A stretch of DNA of 64,000 bases from Trebouxia sp. TZW2008 (lineage: Eukaryota; Chlorophyta; Trebouxiophyceae; Trebouxiales; Trebouxiaceae): the NCBI GenBank assembly GCA_002118135.1, contig BDIU01000040.1, positions 124,001 to 188,000 on the forward strand, in the 5' to 3' direction. Numbering within the stretch: the stretch's first letter is position 1; every line of letters begins with the position of its first letter. The position numbers were made by a program, and so were the translations under genes. Below the pieces are notes generated by a model that ran no database searches, was not told where the DNA came from, and saw only the letters and a program-made list of their open reading frames with translations. Of the stretch, positions 1 through 18,391 are shown in pieces.

Positions 1-564
1 AAGCAGACAGCAGACTTGATGGTCTGAAATGAACAGATCTTTGCAATCTGCAGCATGGCGTGATGCAGACAAGTCTGTGCTGAGTACATTTTTGACGGTT
101 GCTGCAAAGCATCTTCACGCACATGCTTGTTAGCTGCATCACAGCCATTGCCCTGAGCACATTCAAGGCTTTGTGCATCATCTGGCAGCTGCATCACATA
201 TTCTCATATCATGCCTCAAGAGCTCAAGGTTTACTTGCATCTCAGCCAGTACGCCTAGCATCTCATGAAGTTTTGCCCCCGCCCCCCTCTCTTTCACCTC
301 AGAGCATATATGATGCATCAAGCTTGCGCGACTGCCAGCATGACATCCTGACTTATCTAATGCACCAAAACCTGACTTGACTGCCTCCATCACATTTGCA
401 CCATGTCATCTGCTTACATCACCTTCTCAGCCAGGTCGTGGGTCAGGAAGCTGATTTGTCTGCCTGCATCATATCCAGATCCACAGCTCACTTGGCTGAA
501 TGCGCTCTGATGCTTTAGGCATGTTGGTACAGACATTGAGTTGATGTCCTTGTCATGATTCCAG

Positions 565-3500
565 GTGATTGAGAAGGCGCTGAAGAAGCTGAAGCTGGAC
601 GCCATGATCATCCAGCAGGGGCGTCTGTCAGACAACAAGGCAACCGTGAACAAGGATGACCTGCTGTCCATGGTCAGGTATGGTGCTGAAATGGTGTTCA
701 GCGGTGGAGGAGGGACCATCACTGACGAAGACATTGATGCCATTATTGCTAAGGTGAGCTATGCAAGTGTGCTCTCGACGCTGCATTGTAACATGTGTCA
801 GGTTCCGTGAGGGATGGTGCTGAGATGGTGTTCAGCAGTGGCGGAGGCACCATCACTGATGAGAACATGATGACACTATTGCTAAGGTGAGTGGTGCGGT
901 CGTATGTTTGGCCGTGCTTTGCAACATGCGCTTACGTACTGCCTTGCTGCCTGACGGTGATCTTTGTAACAAGTCTTAGTTTTGGTATTCTGTCAATCTG
1001 AATAGTGCAATGCAATAGCAGCAATGCGCCAATGTTTGCAGCATACTTCACAGGCCAAAGCCAGTGCATCAAATTGTTATGCATGGTGGAGGGTCTGTTA
1101 CAGCAAGGTCTGGTGTGAGCAGCTGAAATAGCATGTCTTGCATCAAAGCAGGCACCAGAACTGAATCATGGCTGTGCTGTACATCATTATGCCATTTGCA
1201 CTGGTGCAATTTCAGTGTATGCACCTGCTTCCACAGGGCCCATGGCATCTGCCTGTGAGTTCAATTGCTGCTTGTCTGGGGCAAGTGTGCAGCAAGCAGA
1301 ACGAGCTGACCTGTGACAGCCATCACACATCTAGCTTTGCATACACCAGGGACTTGATTATCAAGGCCTTTGCATTCGCCAAAGAAAGGGAAATCCGCCT
1401 TCAGTCATCATGACAGGAGTCCCTGAGACTAGAAGCTGTCCAGAAACCTGTGACATACACAATGGCAAGCTACTGGCAAAATTGCGTGACCTGCCAGCGT
1501 TTGGCAAAAGCTGCACAGTCGAAGGATCAGAACATGTCATTGCCAGCCATGTTCAGCTTCTATGGTAGACAGCTTTTGCCAAGCACTGAAACAGTTTGTG
1601 CTGCAACAGTTTGCAGCCGTCTTCTGCTTGATGCCCCAATCATCAGTAAGCCCCCCAGTTGCATTTGCTGTAAATGGTGTCAGTGTCAAGATAGTAGGTG
1701 CATGTCAGCTTTTGGTGGGCAAAGCACTGGTTCTGTCACGTGCCAGCAGTCCCCTTGTTGTTACAGTCAATATATGTGAGGGTAGTATGTGGCAAATATT
1801 GCCTCTGACATGGGCCCGTCCTGTGTGTGCATAGGAAGCGGGTTACAGATTAGCCAAATAAGAAGCTGGCCCTTGTCAGCAAGAGTGCCATGAACACTTA
1901 CTGTGGTAAACGCATGTGAGTGTAGGGCTGTGTCTGCAGCAAGAGCGGAATCCAATGAGCTGGAAGACAAGCTGGCACAGTTCAGTGAGAATGTCAAGAA
2001 GCTTCACTACAGCATATGCACGTCGGTGATTGGCTATGTGTACAGGGAGAGCGTGATAACAATGAGCTGAACAACAAGCTGGCGCAGGTCAGTGACAATG
2101 TCAAAAATTTGCACCGCAGAAAGTACGTGGAAGTGTTGGGCTATGTCTGCAGGGAGAGCAGGATACCAATGAGCTGAACAACAAGCTGGCGCGCTTCAGT
2201 GACAGAGCCACAAAGCTTCACCAAAACAAATTCACTTAAGTTGGGCGATGCCTGCAGGGAGAGCGGGATACCAACGAGCTGAACAACAAGCTGGCGCAGT
2301 TCAGTGAGAACGCCATGAAGTTCACCATGGACGGCGGTTTGTCAGCCTATGACTACAAGGCTGAAGATGAGGAGGTGCCTGATGATGTCAACTACAAAGC
2401 CCTGGCAGGTGAGTGGTTTTACCATTTGCACGCACTGCGCCCTCGGGTCTCCAATCCAAAGGGTTCCTCTGATGTGATAATGTCTGCAACATAGCACCGG
2501 CGCCAGAGTTATGCAAATGCCGGGAATCGTTACAACATGAGGTCTGGTGTGGTTTGTAGCTGAAGTTATATCTGTTGCATCTGAGCTGCGTAACTGCTAA
2601 TTGCCGACCGCAAGCGCTAAAAGCAAGCATGGACTGTCACTGACATATTGAGCTGATGCTTAGACTACCTGAATCATGACAAGCCCTGACACAGACATAG
2701 GCTGCAGTATGACTGTGAACCTTGTGCATCGGAACTGCATTCCAGCATGCGCATATGTCAATCAGCAGAACAGATGAAAACAGGTGTAGTTGAAAATGAG
2801 GCAACTTGAACTGCTGGGGCAGCAGGGAAAATTGCGCCTGCGCTTCAATCACCATCATCACTACCATCACGCGGTACTCTCCTTGGCGCTGAATTCATGT
2901 TACGGCTGCTGCTGACTGACTGAGTGGGCTCACCACTTTGGCCTGAAGAATTTGATATAAGTTGCTGACATACCAGTGCGGTTGAGCAGTGCGCTCGTTT
3001 CACTGCATTGAAAGAACCCTACAAAAGCAGCTGATATCTTTGTGTGCGCTTGTGCAGTACGCACAATGTCCTACAGTCAAGGAACTCATAGATTTGCTGA
3101 GGCATGCATGTGCCTTGCTGCAGCTGCCCTATTGGGAGCAGTCATTGTCTGGCATGTGAAGCTTGCTTGCAATACACTGATGTATGCACTGCTGCAGTTG
3201 CCGGCTGGGTGCAGCCTGAGAAGAGGGAGCGCAAGCAGCGTGTGGACTACAACCAGGACAAGTACTTCAGAGGCGCCATGGGCACTGGCCAGGCTGGCAG
3301 GTCAGGCTCCTTGCTGCTTGTCAACATGTCCTCCTCTGCTTGCTTTTATTCTTTGTTACCTTTTACTCCTCTATTTTTCCCACTTCCTATTCTGCTTCTG
3401 TACCTGTAATCTTTCTTCTTCTTGGCCTTCCCTGCTTACTGTCCCCTGTCAGTTCTTGGCCTCCTTCACTCTATCAGCTTCACTCTATCAGCTTCACTCT

Positions 3501-6500
3501 ATCAGCTTCACCACTTCTTGCTCTTTGCCTGCCTCATCATTCCTCGTCAGAAGATCTTTTGCCAAAGGTCGTTTGACGCCCTGCTATCTCGCATGCTGCT
3601 GCTGGAGCTTTTGCAGTTGCTCAACAGACAGTGGAGGCATGATGTCAGCACGTGATACCTGCGTAAGTCAAATGAGTTTCATGCAAGTGACATGTAGCGA
3701 CATTGCGCCTCAATTGAGCATTGCACACGGGCAATGGCTTGAGCAGTGCTGTTGCACTGGTGCATCAGCTTATTGACTTCTAATTTGTACCTGCTGCCAT
3801 GCTTGTCCCTGATTGAGGTTTTGCAATTTCCCCAGAATACCCTTGCGGCACAGCTTCAAGACGCACGACTTGCAGAAAGCAAGAGGCTTTCATGTCATGG
3901 TGTGAAGCTTGTGTTTTGGCTGCAGACTGCTTAGTGGCAATGGCCCAAACAGTATGACTGCACTGACACACACTTCCATCCCTGACCTCTGTCGCAAGCT
4001 TGCTGCCATGCAGCTCTGCATCACAACAACTGAGCTATTGCAGATGTTCAGTGAACAGGGGAGGCATAACCTCAGAACATGTTTTTTGCAGAAGTCAAAA
4101 CGCTCTCATGCAAAGTTCATGTTCTGAAGTTGCGCCTCAATTGAACATTGCACACTGGCAAAGGCCCATGCAAGGTTGGTGCGTTGTTGAACAGCTTTTT
4201 GACTTCTACTCCGTCCCTGCTGCCATGCAGCTGTGCGTGATGCTGATTGACCTTATGCCATTTGCTCAGTATACAGTTGAGGCACAACTTCAGCACACGC
4301 AAGTTGCAAACATCAAGGGACTTCCATGCAAGTGACGTGTGTGCAGCTGGTGTCTGTCTCAATTGGAGCTGTTGCAATGGGCACAACTCAAGCAGTGCTC
4401 GTGCACCAATACATATCACCACTGACTTCTGTTGCAAGCTTAATGTCCAGCTGTGCATCACACCAGTTGAGCTGTTGCAGTTGTCTGGTGAACAGAGGAC
4501 GTACAACCTCAGAACATGGTCTCTGCAGAACTCAACGCTTAGGTCGTATTCTGGGTTGTACCTCTATTGACCATTAGGCAATGGCAATAGCCCAAGCGGT
4601 GATGATTTATCAGATTGTCAGCTTCTTGACTTCTCATCTGTCTCTGCTGCCATGCAACTATGCACGATGCTGATCAAGCGTTTGACATTTGTCCAATATA
4701 CAGTTGAGGCACAGCTCAGCACTCGCAACACAGAAATTAGGAGCTCTGCAAGCAGGTGTTGTGTGTTGAGCTTGTGTCTCGAGTGAACATTGATTAAATG
4801 CAAAAGTCCAAGCAGGGGCGTCAGCTCTGTTGAGCCCTGTTGTGTATATTGCCCAGCTGCAAACGAGCTCTGTTGAGTTCGCAAGCATAGTTCATTCACC
4901 TGGCATTAGCCCTTTGTTGTTGCTGTGCTGGCAACATACAGCAACTGGTCTACAGAAGATTGCAGGTCACTTATCTGTTGTCAGTGCATGTTGAGCCCTA
5001 CTCAACACAACTGGAGCACAAAGGAATGGTGCCCGTGGCACTGTTCGCAACCCCCACAAGAGTGCCCTGGAGGCACATGTTGAGCTGGCATGTCTGACGA
5101 GCGCAACAGCTGAGCAGTCATTTTACGCCTCACAGCATAGTCATTTTCTTTTCTTTTTCTTTCATTGCTGCTGAGAAGTCTTCACCGTGGTACAGTAAGT
5201 GCAGCACACATGTCTGGCTTGCGCCCTTTGGATGGAGGCATGCTTTGGTCTGTCACACATCAGTACACTCCACTGTCCAACAGAAAGCCGCACCCCTTTG
5301 TGCTGACTCTGCCTGCATGTTTGACGTGCTTGACAAGGCAGACGCTCAAGCTGGGAGCTATGTAGCCAGTGTTCAAACATGCAGAGTTTCGCTGACATGA
5401 ATGGGCATTTGCCACATATCAGTACATGTCACTGTCCAACAGAACGCCACACCCCATCATGCTGACTCTGCCTGCATGTTTGACGTGCTTGGCAAGGCAG
5501 ACGCTCAAGCCGGAGCTATCTAGCCAGTGTTCCTCATACATGCAAAGTTTGGATGGCATGCATGGGTTTGTCACATATCAGCACGCCCCACTGGCCAACA
5601 GAACGCCACACCCCATCATGCTAACTCTGCCTGCATGTTTGACTGGCAAGGGAGACGCTGGGGAGCTATCTAGCCAGTGCACATCCCACATGCAAAGCTT
5701 TTGAGCATCTTGGGAATGCAGGCTGCTGCATGGCTACTCAGGCTCTTAAGCTTGACAAGAGCACTACCCACATATGAAAGTTTACAAAGAGCCGCAGTCC
5801 AGCCTGCGTTTCCTTGCCCTTTTCAACACAATGCTGGTTCTTGGAAATTGCTGCCTGTCAGCTGATATCTCTTATGACAATATTTTGTCAAGTCAATCTG
5901 CTCCTGTCAAGCAAATCTCAAGTGTGCGCAATTGCTTGCTGGCTTCTGCAACAGGATGTTCCTGAACCTGGTTTCCCCTGTGAAATCTCTCAGATTTTGG
6001 TGAACTGCTGTGGAGGTCAATATCTCTGCTGATATCAGATTTGCATTGTTGCATGTTCATGCTCGTCAAGGCTTCTCTTTGAGTATATTGTGCTGTGCTG
6101 CAAGCCAACAGGGCCCCGCCTGTCCAAGACGCCTCAGTTGCAGGTTCTTTGGGGTCTGCCGCTGGGGCATCTTTATGTCTTTGTGCTGTTGCTCCTCGCT
6201 TCAACTTGCGTGATTTGCTGCAAGCCAACAGGGCCTCGCTTTTCACTTATAAAAATCAGCAGCTCTCTCTTGACTTCATTGATCAGAGGTTCAACACTTT
6301 TCTTTGTTTGGTTCAGCCTTTCATCAGCAAGACATTTGCCTTTTCTTTGAGGCAAACACTGATCAGCTGCCGTGGGTTGCCAGACACATTCACCTGTGCT
6401 TTCAAGCCAGGAAGTCTGATGAGTCACATCTGAATCCCTACCCCAAAATTTTTAATTCTATTCATTGATTGATTCATGACTTTGTTATGTTGCATGTTCA

Positions 6501-9305
6501 TACTTCCCTTTTTTTGTTTTGAGAAATTTTATGGTATGCTGCAGGCCAACAGGACCTCGACTGCCCAAGATGCCGCAGTGGCAGGACTTCCAGTTCTTTC
6601 AGAAGGACCGCCTGAATGAGCTATATGAGAAGGAGCAGGCATACGAGATCCACCAGCACACCCTCAACAACAAGGAGGCTCAAGCCAGAGCCCAGGTGAC
6701 TGCCCGCATGCAGTGTCTGTCCAATGCTGTGTGTTTGTAGTACATCTGTTTGCTGCTGTGATACCTGAGCCGCAAACCAGAGCACACATGACTCTTTAGA
6801 TCTACCAGCACACGCTAAACAAGCAGGCTCTAGCCAGAGCCCAGGTGCTTGCACTTGGTCTCTGTGCCTTGGTATCTGTTAACACCACATGCTGATGTGC
6901 TGCTGCGATACCTGAGCTGCATACACGACGTTCTACCGTTGCCCATCCGCTGCCGTTTTAGCTGACTTGTGCACATGCTCCTGGTCAACGCCATACTGTG
7001 CATAGTGAAAGCCTATATGCTGCTGTGTGCTAATTACACAGAAGTTACTTCTGCATTTCAGGGTGCCAGTGATGAGACCATAGCAGCCACCATGGCCCCC
7101 TCCCCTGATGACCCCCAGACCCTCACTGAAGAAGAGCTCCAGGAGCGTGAACAGCTGCAGGAGCAGGGCTTCAGCAATTGGAACCGCAGAGACTTCACCA
7201 GTTTTGTGCGAGCTTGCGAACGCTTTGGGCGGCATGCCATTCCAGAGATCACCAAAGAAGTTGAGGGCAAAACTGAAGAGGAGGTACCCTTCTGTCTTTC
7301 CAGCCTGCATACAGTACCATGGGGGTCTGTGCGTCATGCAGCTGAGTCGCGCAGACCCCGACATGTAGCATTGATGCGCATGGACCTACCACAAGCTAGA
7401 GCGGTTGCATGAGCGTGTGCATGGCATGCAAATGACAAGCGCACATGTGCACCGGCACAATGGCCCTTCTGCGATTATCAGACACAGATGGACACCAAGC
7501 ACAATGGCAGTGGCCATGAGCAGACACGATCTACAACTCTCACCATGGATTTATGAATGCTCACATGGGACAAATTTTTGGCCATTGCACTTGAAATGTG
7601 CTGCTTCTGCAGGTGCGCACATACAGCAAAGTCTTCTGGAAGAGGTATAGGGAGCTGGGCGATGACCAAGGGGAGAAGTATATTAAGCAGATAGAGAGGG
7701 GGGAGCAGCGCATTCAGCGTCAGCAGGACATCATGGACGCCATCGCAGCCAAGATGGATCGATACAGAAACCCATGGCAGGCAAGACTTGCATTGCCAAG
7801 CACCCTCTTTTGGCATGGCGCGCTTGTGTCATCCTATGCGTAATTTTGCCTCAAAATAGCTGAGCATGCTGCTCAACCTTGCTGTAAGGCCATCACAGCT
7901 CTGAGCATGTGTGATATCTGTTGTGACTTAGGGTGGCGTCTGCAGCAATCCTTGACATGCTGCGTCTGGCATGAATAGTGTTGTTCATGCTGTCCGCACT
8001 GCTGTGTTGCATCAGACCTTTTTGAGTCGACACTGTCTCACCGTGCTCATGTGCAAATGCAGGAACTGAAGCTGCAGTATGGTGCAAACAAGGGCAAGGC
8101 GTACACAGAGGAAGAGGACCGGTTCATTCTGTGCCAGGTACATCTGTTGGGCTACGGCTCCTGGGACGAGCTGAAGGCGGCGATACGAGACCACTGGAGA
8201 TTCCGCTTTGACTGGTTCTTCAAGTCTCGCACACCACAGGTAAGGCAACTGGCCAAGACTTTCCCATGGAATAGTATTGCGTTTGACTGGTTCCTCAAGT
8301 CTTGCACATTATAGAGAAAGTATCTGACCAAAAATTGCCCGCTTGGCTGGGTTTCCCCTCCAAAAACTCAGACCAAGCATCTGCGATCTATCTGGTGTTG
8401 GCTGTATAATGTATCACGACTGATGTTGAGTGATGGCAGCTGACAACGACATGTGCACCTGGCACTTTTAGTCACCAGCGCGTCATGTGCAGGAGCTGGC
8501 TAGAAGGTGCGACACACTGATCAGGCTGGTTGAGAAAGAGAATGAAGAAGTAGAGGCTGCAGAGAGGGAAGAGAGGAAGAAGAGCACCAAAAAGACTAGC
8601 GCCAGCAGAGTGACAGACTCTTCTGGAGGCGCTGCAGGGGGCTCAAGCAAGGTAATCCATCATTGCTATCTTTGACTTGTTCACGGTCATATACACCCAC
8701 ACCAGCATCGTCAAAATCATCATGCATCAACATCATCATTGACATGCTGTTAGCGGAGGCCGCATGACCCAGGTGCAATGATGCAATGCACTGCCTCCAA
8801 AGAAGTCTATGCAATGCCAGTGCGCGAGACAGCACCACATATTGCCAACAAAGCAGGGCCCTGTCCAACTAGCATTGCTAGCAAACATTGCCAATCGAGC
8901 AAGAGCTAGGTCAAACAGCACTGCTAATGGCAGCTTGATAATCAGCTGTTGAAAGGACGCCCACATGGGTCCTGGATGAGGCAGCTTCATGTGCCTGCCT
9001 TGCACATTTACTCGACAATGTCTCTGTTTGGCAAGTTTTTCACAGCCTGGCAAGCTCTCCTGTTGTGCTTGAAGGTTGCTGTGCCAAGCACTTCTACACT
9101 TGGTTGTTTACATGAAGAATCCATTTACTTGTGGGATGCATCATGTTCTGCATTCAACATTACTGCATCCAACAAGCTACTCCACGCGGCAGCGTCATCA
9201 CCTGTGGTTTGCTGTGACATCTCGCAAGTGTAAACTATGATGTGTGCTGTGCAGAAGCGGAAGACAACGTCCTCTGGTGGGCCTCCAGCGAAGAAGAGGA
9301 CGTGA
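565..9305 (+). CDS. ISWI chromatin-remodelling ATPase, C-terminal part (gene continues off left edge)
   Basis: The nine visible exons encode 456 residues that match the region after the helicase domain of plant and animal ISWI (SNF2 family). This nuclear enzyme slides and spaces nucleosomes. Exons: 565-753, 2258-2408, 3198-3300, 6545-6695, 7062-7283, 7613-7780, 8063-8239, 8493-8651, 9255-9305. The first has the typical IQQGR and TITDEDIDAIIAK motifs. HAND follows in exons 3-4 (PEKRERKQ; LPKMPQWQDFQFF). SANT is in exon 5 (NWNRRDFTSFVRACERFGR). SLIDE spans exons 6-8 (RYRNPW, FRFDWFFKSRT, ELARRCDTLIRLVEKEN). The last exon ends in a basic tail with stop at 9303-9305. All phases join in frame. The intron after 7780 uses a GC donor. 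The ATPase exons must lie left of the window; I see no exon in 1-564. The 3.2-kb intron 3301-6544 is unusually long and repeat-filled. Confidence 0.93.
802..886 (+). repeat. Decayed copy of ISWI exon 565-753, 3' edge with donor
   Basis: This repeats the last ~80 bases of the upstream exon (GAEMVF, then GGGTITDE) followed by an intact GTGAGT donor at 887. A one-base deletion near its end breaks the frame. It lies inside the intron, downstream of the real exon. Confidence 0.85.
1940..2257 (+). repeat. Three tandem copies of the 5' edge of ISWI exon 2258-2408, each with an acceptor
   Basis: Copies begin after AG at 1940, 2046 and 2153, and the real exon begins at 2258, so the period is 105-107 bp. 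Each unit carries a ...TGTCTGCAG-like acceptor and the start of the exon (the NELNNKLAQFS-coding stretch). It then degenerates into AT-richer spacer. Only the last copy continues into the full exon. Confidence 0.9.
3464..3511 (+). repeat. 14-bp minisatellite, 3.4 copies
   Basis: The unit CTTCACTCTATCAG is repeated perfectly three times plus a partial copy. It lies in the long ISWI intron, next to a pyrimidine-rich tract. Confidence 0.9.
3590..4570 (+). repeat. Degenerate long-period tandem repeats in ISWI intron
   Basis: Segments around 3590-3650, 4005-4085 and 4442-4520 share the order: TGAGCT.TTGCAG, a GTGAACAGAGG-like stretch, then CCTCAGAACATG. The spacing is about 420-440 bp. Between them recur stretches about a dozen bases long such as GTTGCAAGCTTG. 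I see no protein-coding match. Confidence 0.6.
5210..5705 (+). repeat. Three ~175-bp tandem repeats in ISWI intron
   Basis: The units start near 5210, 5400 and 5560. Each holds CAGTAC.CCACTGTCCAACAGAA, then CTCTGCCTGCATGTTTGAC, and ends with AGCCAGTG. Identity between units is high, suggesting recent expansion. No exon similarity was recognised. Confidence 0.8.
6099..6240 (+). repeat. Two decayed copies of the 5' edge of ISWI exon 6545-6695
   Basis: At about 6102 and 6220 the string GCTGCAAGCCAACAGGGCC recurs. It matches the real exon start at 6541 (GCTGCAGGCCAACAGGACC). The first copy continues through the CCTCAGTTGCAGG region. The real AG acceptor has become AA in both copies. Confidence 0.75.
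6301..6443 (+). repeat. Dispersed ~143-bp repeat, copy 1 (copy 2 at 27182-27325)
   Basis: This segment starts CTTTGTTTGGTTCAGCC, includes TTGAGGCAAA, CTGATCAGCTGCC and TTCAAGCCAGGAAGT, and ends near GAGTCACATCTG. The same order, roughly 85 % identical, occurs 21 kb away in an intron of the SANBR-like gene, in the same orientation. It may be a short mobile-element remnant; I see no terminal repeats. Confidence 0.8.
6798..6845 (+). repeat. Copy of the 3' edge of ISWI exon 6545-6695 with CAG|GT
   Basis: The last ~47 bases of the exon (CACCAGCACACCC... to CCAGAGCCCAG) are repeated about 150 bp downstream. The copy ends in the same CCCAG|GTG, so a second usable donor sits in the intron. Confidence 0.85.
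8273..8312 (+). repeat. Copy of the 3' edge of ISWI SLIDE exon 8063-8239
   Basis: GTTTGACTGGTTCCTCAAGT repeats the coding stretch at 8204-8225 in the following intron. The donor region has mutated in this copy. Confidence 0.75.
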
Positions 9306-10010
9306 ACTGTCACCTTACTGTGCGATTTTGCTGCGTTTCTTGTGCTGTGGTGTTGAATGAACCCTTCTCTGGCCACAAACGACTTTGTGGCCTGGCAACT
9401 GATTTTGCTATCGCAATGTGACTTCTGAGTTTGCTGACCCAGCAACATCTGTCTCAAATGCTTGACTGATTGATGTAAAACCTGCTGAATTTCGTAAAGC
9501 TGCCCGGCACACAATGGCATGAAAAACTTTCGATACTGACTGCTCATCTAGTCAAATCGTAAACCATGAGTCATCATGTCTGTCAAAATCCTTGAAGATC
9601 AACATTGTCAAATGGATACAGGCATCATCTACAACTATTTTGCCTACACATGTCTACTGTACACCTCAATCTACCTAATAATGTACAATTTGAGCTATTG
9701 AGCATCAGTTCACATGCACGCCCATCTACAGCTTTCGGTTTCAGAATAAAGCTCTGCTGAAGGCTTTGCCCTCACGCCGTAAGTGGCTGAGAGCGAACGC
9801 TTGAGCTGAAGAAGGCTCTGCTGAAGGAACTGAAGTCTGGATTGTTTTGCTTATACTGCGCCAGGAGCATGAAATGCAACACCTGCACAATACAGCAACA
9901 TGTGAAACGCTGGCACAAACAACAGACTCTACAACTATCCCTGTACGCACAGCCACAAGCAATCATCCAAGACATCTGACCGTGTGAACTACAGCAGGCA
10001 ATGGTGGGGC
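9306..10010. other. Intergenic, no gene seen
   Basis: This is the sequence between the ISWI stop and the end of the minus-strand candidate. An AATAAA-like signal occurs at about 9745. It probably holds the ISWI 3' UTR and the 3' end of the opposite gene. No ORF here resembles a known protein. Confidence 0.5.
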
Positions 10011-10257
10011 TTATGCACAAGCTTGCACTGTAGGGGTCTCATCTGTCACCTGTAGAACACTGCAAACACACAAGGCACGCCAGAGCCAAAGAGCTCCCAG
10101 TATGTCTCCAAGGAAATCTTCTGACTCATCACCAGAGCCCCAGTTGCTCCCTCCTCCACCCCCATGGGAACCCCCATCTCCATCATGACCCCCTGGCCCC
10201 CCAATGTCATCATCTTGGTCACCAGAGTCACCAGGGCCACCAAAGCGGTGTCGTCGC
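10011..10257 (-). CDS. Possible terminal exon of an unrecognised minus-strand gene
   Basis: On the minus strand an open frame follows a TAG acceptor at 10258-10259 and ends with TAA at 10011-10013. It encodes a Gly/Asp-rich stretch (GGPGDSGDQDDDIGG, then SHGGGGGSNWGSGDE) followed by EDFLGDILGALWLWRALCVC, a hydrophobic tail, and about 17 more residues. Acidic/Gly-rich linkers before a hydrophobic end occur in some plastid-targeted membrane proteins, but I do not recognise the family. A possible first exon with a transit-like peptide (MMQGVLGSALANAAQ) starts near 11325 on the same strand with a GTAGCT donor. Intervening exons are not resolved. The plus-strand frames here are shorter or interrupted. 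Confidence is low. Confidence 0.35.
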
Positions 10258-12725
10258 CTACATCACAGTGCTGTTTGTTTGCATAGACACATTGTAAGCA
10301 ACTGCCCAAGCAGCCATCAGACCATGTTTCCACCACAAGTCTGTGATACAATGATTTGATTTCCTTGCGACGATTTGTACAGAAGCAACCAAAGTGCAGC
10401 AATTGGGTCCAGACCGCATTGTACACAACAAACATGCCCATAAATTGATCATCCTCATGTCAAGACACAGCTTGATTGTATCATCATCAGCGAACACACG
10501 TAAGCGGGGCCATTTTTGATGAAGGAGCTGCTTCAGCAGATGAGAAATTGCACCATTGCAGCAAAAGGCCAGACACCAGGCATCTTTGGCACCGAGCACG
10601 ACTATGCAAAGAACAATGCTGATGCCCTTGCATAGTCCCATACATTTGGAGTGCACTCGTCATCGTAAGCTCTCTTTATAAGGACACCAGGATACAAGGA
10701 CAAGGCAATTATGAACCACACTCTGTATTTTGAGTGCAGTGATACCTCTGAGTAAGCACAATTCACTATCAGAATAGTTTTCTAGGTATTTAACAAAGTT
10801 GTGTTGTAGATGAGTCACTGGACAACGAGTCTGTGCTTACAGCCAAATGCTTTTTGCTATCCTGTGCGCAAATATTCCCTGACATGATGATGGATGTAAT
10901 GGCTGATGCACACCTGCGTGTCTTGTGAGGGGCAATGCAATGAGCTGGTGTCACGGCCCTGCGTGTGTGAGCAGTTGAGCGCGGTGGACAGCACACGCTT
11001 CCAGTTGGGGACCCCTGGAACATTTCGATTGCAGGTGCCTCGGTTGAAAGGGCCAGGGCAGCTGTACATACTGCTGCAGCTGTGATCATAGATTTTGTGC
11101 GCTCTGAGGACCTGCAAGCAGATGCACATGCTCGCCGACATAGTCTTCGAAGAAGGGCTGTCAGCAAGGAAAAGACTGTTCAACACCCAAACTTTGGAAG
11201 CAGAAATTTGGCAGCACTGAGGGGTCATCGAGCTACCTGTTGTGCGCAGCGGCACAGGCCTGCGAAGAAGCCGGAAGCAGTAGCTGCGCTGCGTTAGCTA
11301 ATGCTGACCCAAGGACTCCTTGCATCATACAAGTTGGTGACAGTCTTACAGCTGCCGAAAGCTGAAAAGGTCTGCTCTCGGGGAGATGTCCAGCTGCTTT
11401 ATAGACTGGCTTGATGCACGCTCGCTCAGACTCACAACAGGCCACGGGCAGAAGCTGCCAGACTTTAAGACACCTCACAAACGATCAGGCAGGGCGTTTG
11501 GACTGTTGCACCTAGCGACTCCAGCGGGAATGAACGGGGAGCTGGCCACTGATCACTCTGTCATACTGCAGGCATCGTAAAAGATCTGGTGCTGAGCTTG
11601 CTTGCGCTCAGCTCAAAGCCCGAAGTTCACACAAACACTGACGTCATGAGACCTCTCGTGCGTAACACAAGCGTAACAACCGGAATAGCCCCATGCAACA
11701 GTGTCCAATTTTTGGCCCCAGAAGCAGAAAGGCCTGTTTGCACACGCTGACAAGCCATGTTTCGCAGCAGCCCACATCCCGACGCGCAACAGTCGTGTGC
11801 ATCCAGAGCATCAAAACTTTGCAGCAGCTGAGTTGATACATGCACAGTAGACCTGGCATGCATCTCGGTACTGACATGCACACCCACCGGCACCGGCAAT
11901 GCAAGCATCACATGACAACAACCCCTCATTTCTGACATTCAACCTCAATGTTATGAATCAACACTTGCTTGGTACTGTCTTTTATAATGGATTGCAATCT
12001 CTCTGAAATTGGCTACCGTAGTTGCCATAAATATTATTGTAACATTCAGGCGTGCAAGCGTCAGCTTGCATTGCTGTTTTTATGATCAACGCTACAGTTG
12101 CTGCAACTGCAAGCAACACGACCTATCCTATCTGCAGCTGGAGCTTGCTGTCAGTCTAGGGTGCTGGGCTGCAATACAGCATGCAAGCCTCTACATGTTG
12201 TACAATTCATGCCGAGAGCTGCAGCATCTCATGCCAACGCAGGCATTTTTTGCTCTGCTTCCATCATGCAACTCGGATCAACCGCCTATCTGTCACCTAT
12301 GCTGTGCCTTGCTCCAGGAGGCAAGTGGTATAATTCGATTTCTGTTTGCTGGCCTTAGTCTACTAGGCTTTCGGCATTTGCCTTGCTCAATGCCTTGCAA
12401 TTGGTCATGGTCATGAGTGTGATCGCAAGCAGTGAACACGCTCCGGAAGCAATTTGCTACGATCTTACTCATATGCATCGCCTTCGCATTGGGCATTCTC
12501 TTGCCGAGAAGTTGTGAGTGCAGTGACCACGCTCCGGAACCAGACTGTGCCTTCACGTGACAGGCTTTCTGCACGGCAGTCACAACGCAAATGCGCTGCG
12601 TTGGATCGGCAGCCGTGAAAACACTTTTGCGACGCACTGCGCAATGGATATTCAGCTGTGTACATGACCAGCTTGCGCTCCACGTGCTTAGCATGCGATT
12701 AGAGCAGCGATCTATATAGCCTGGC
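10258..12725. other. Intergenic or unresolved; contains DHQS upstream region
   Basis: No conserved protein was recognised. Competing short frames occur on both strands at 10800-11570. A direct repeat containing CACGCTCCGGAA occurs at about 12437 and 12526. The last few hundred bases presumably hold the DHQS promoter and 5' UTR; no convincing TATA box at the right distance was seen. Confidence 0.4.

Positions 12726-18391
<5,666 letters not shown>

Noticed and set aside
1..564. Additional ISWI exon left of 565
   Set aside because: No segment matches the helicase C-terminal region expected before IEKALKKL; the preceding exon is probably outside the window.
3042..3776. 244-codon plus-strand ORF
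   Set aside because: It overlaps a real ISWI exon in another frame and then runs through a pyrimidine-rich intron and a minisatellite. No protein similarity.
12711..12719. CTATATAGC as a TATA box for DHQS
   Set aside because: It lies only about 10 bases before the start codon, too close to serve as a core promoter for a transcript with a 5' UTR.
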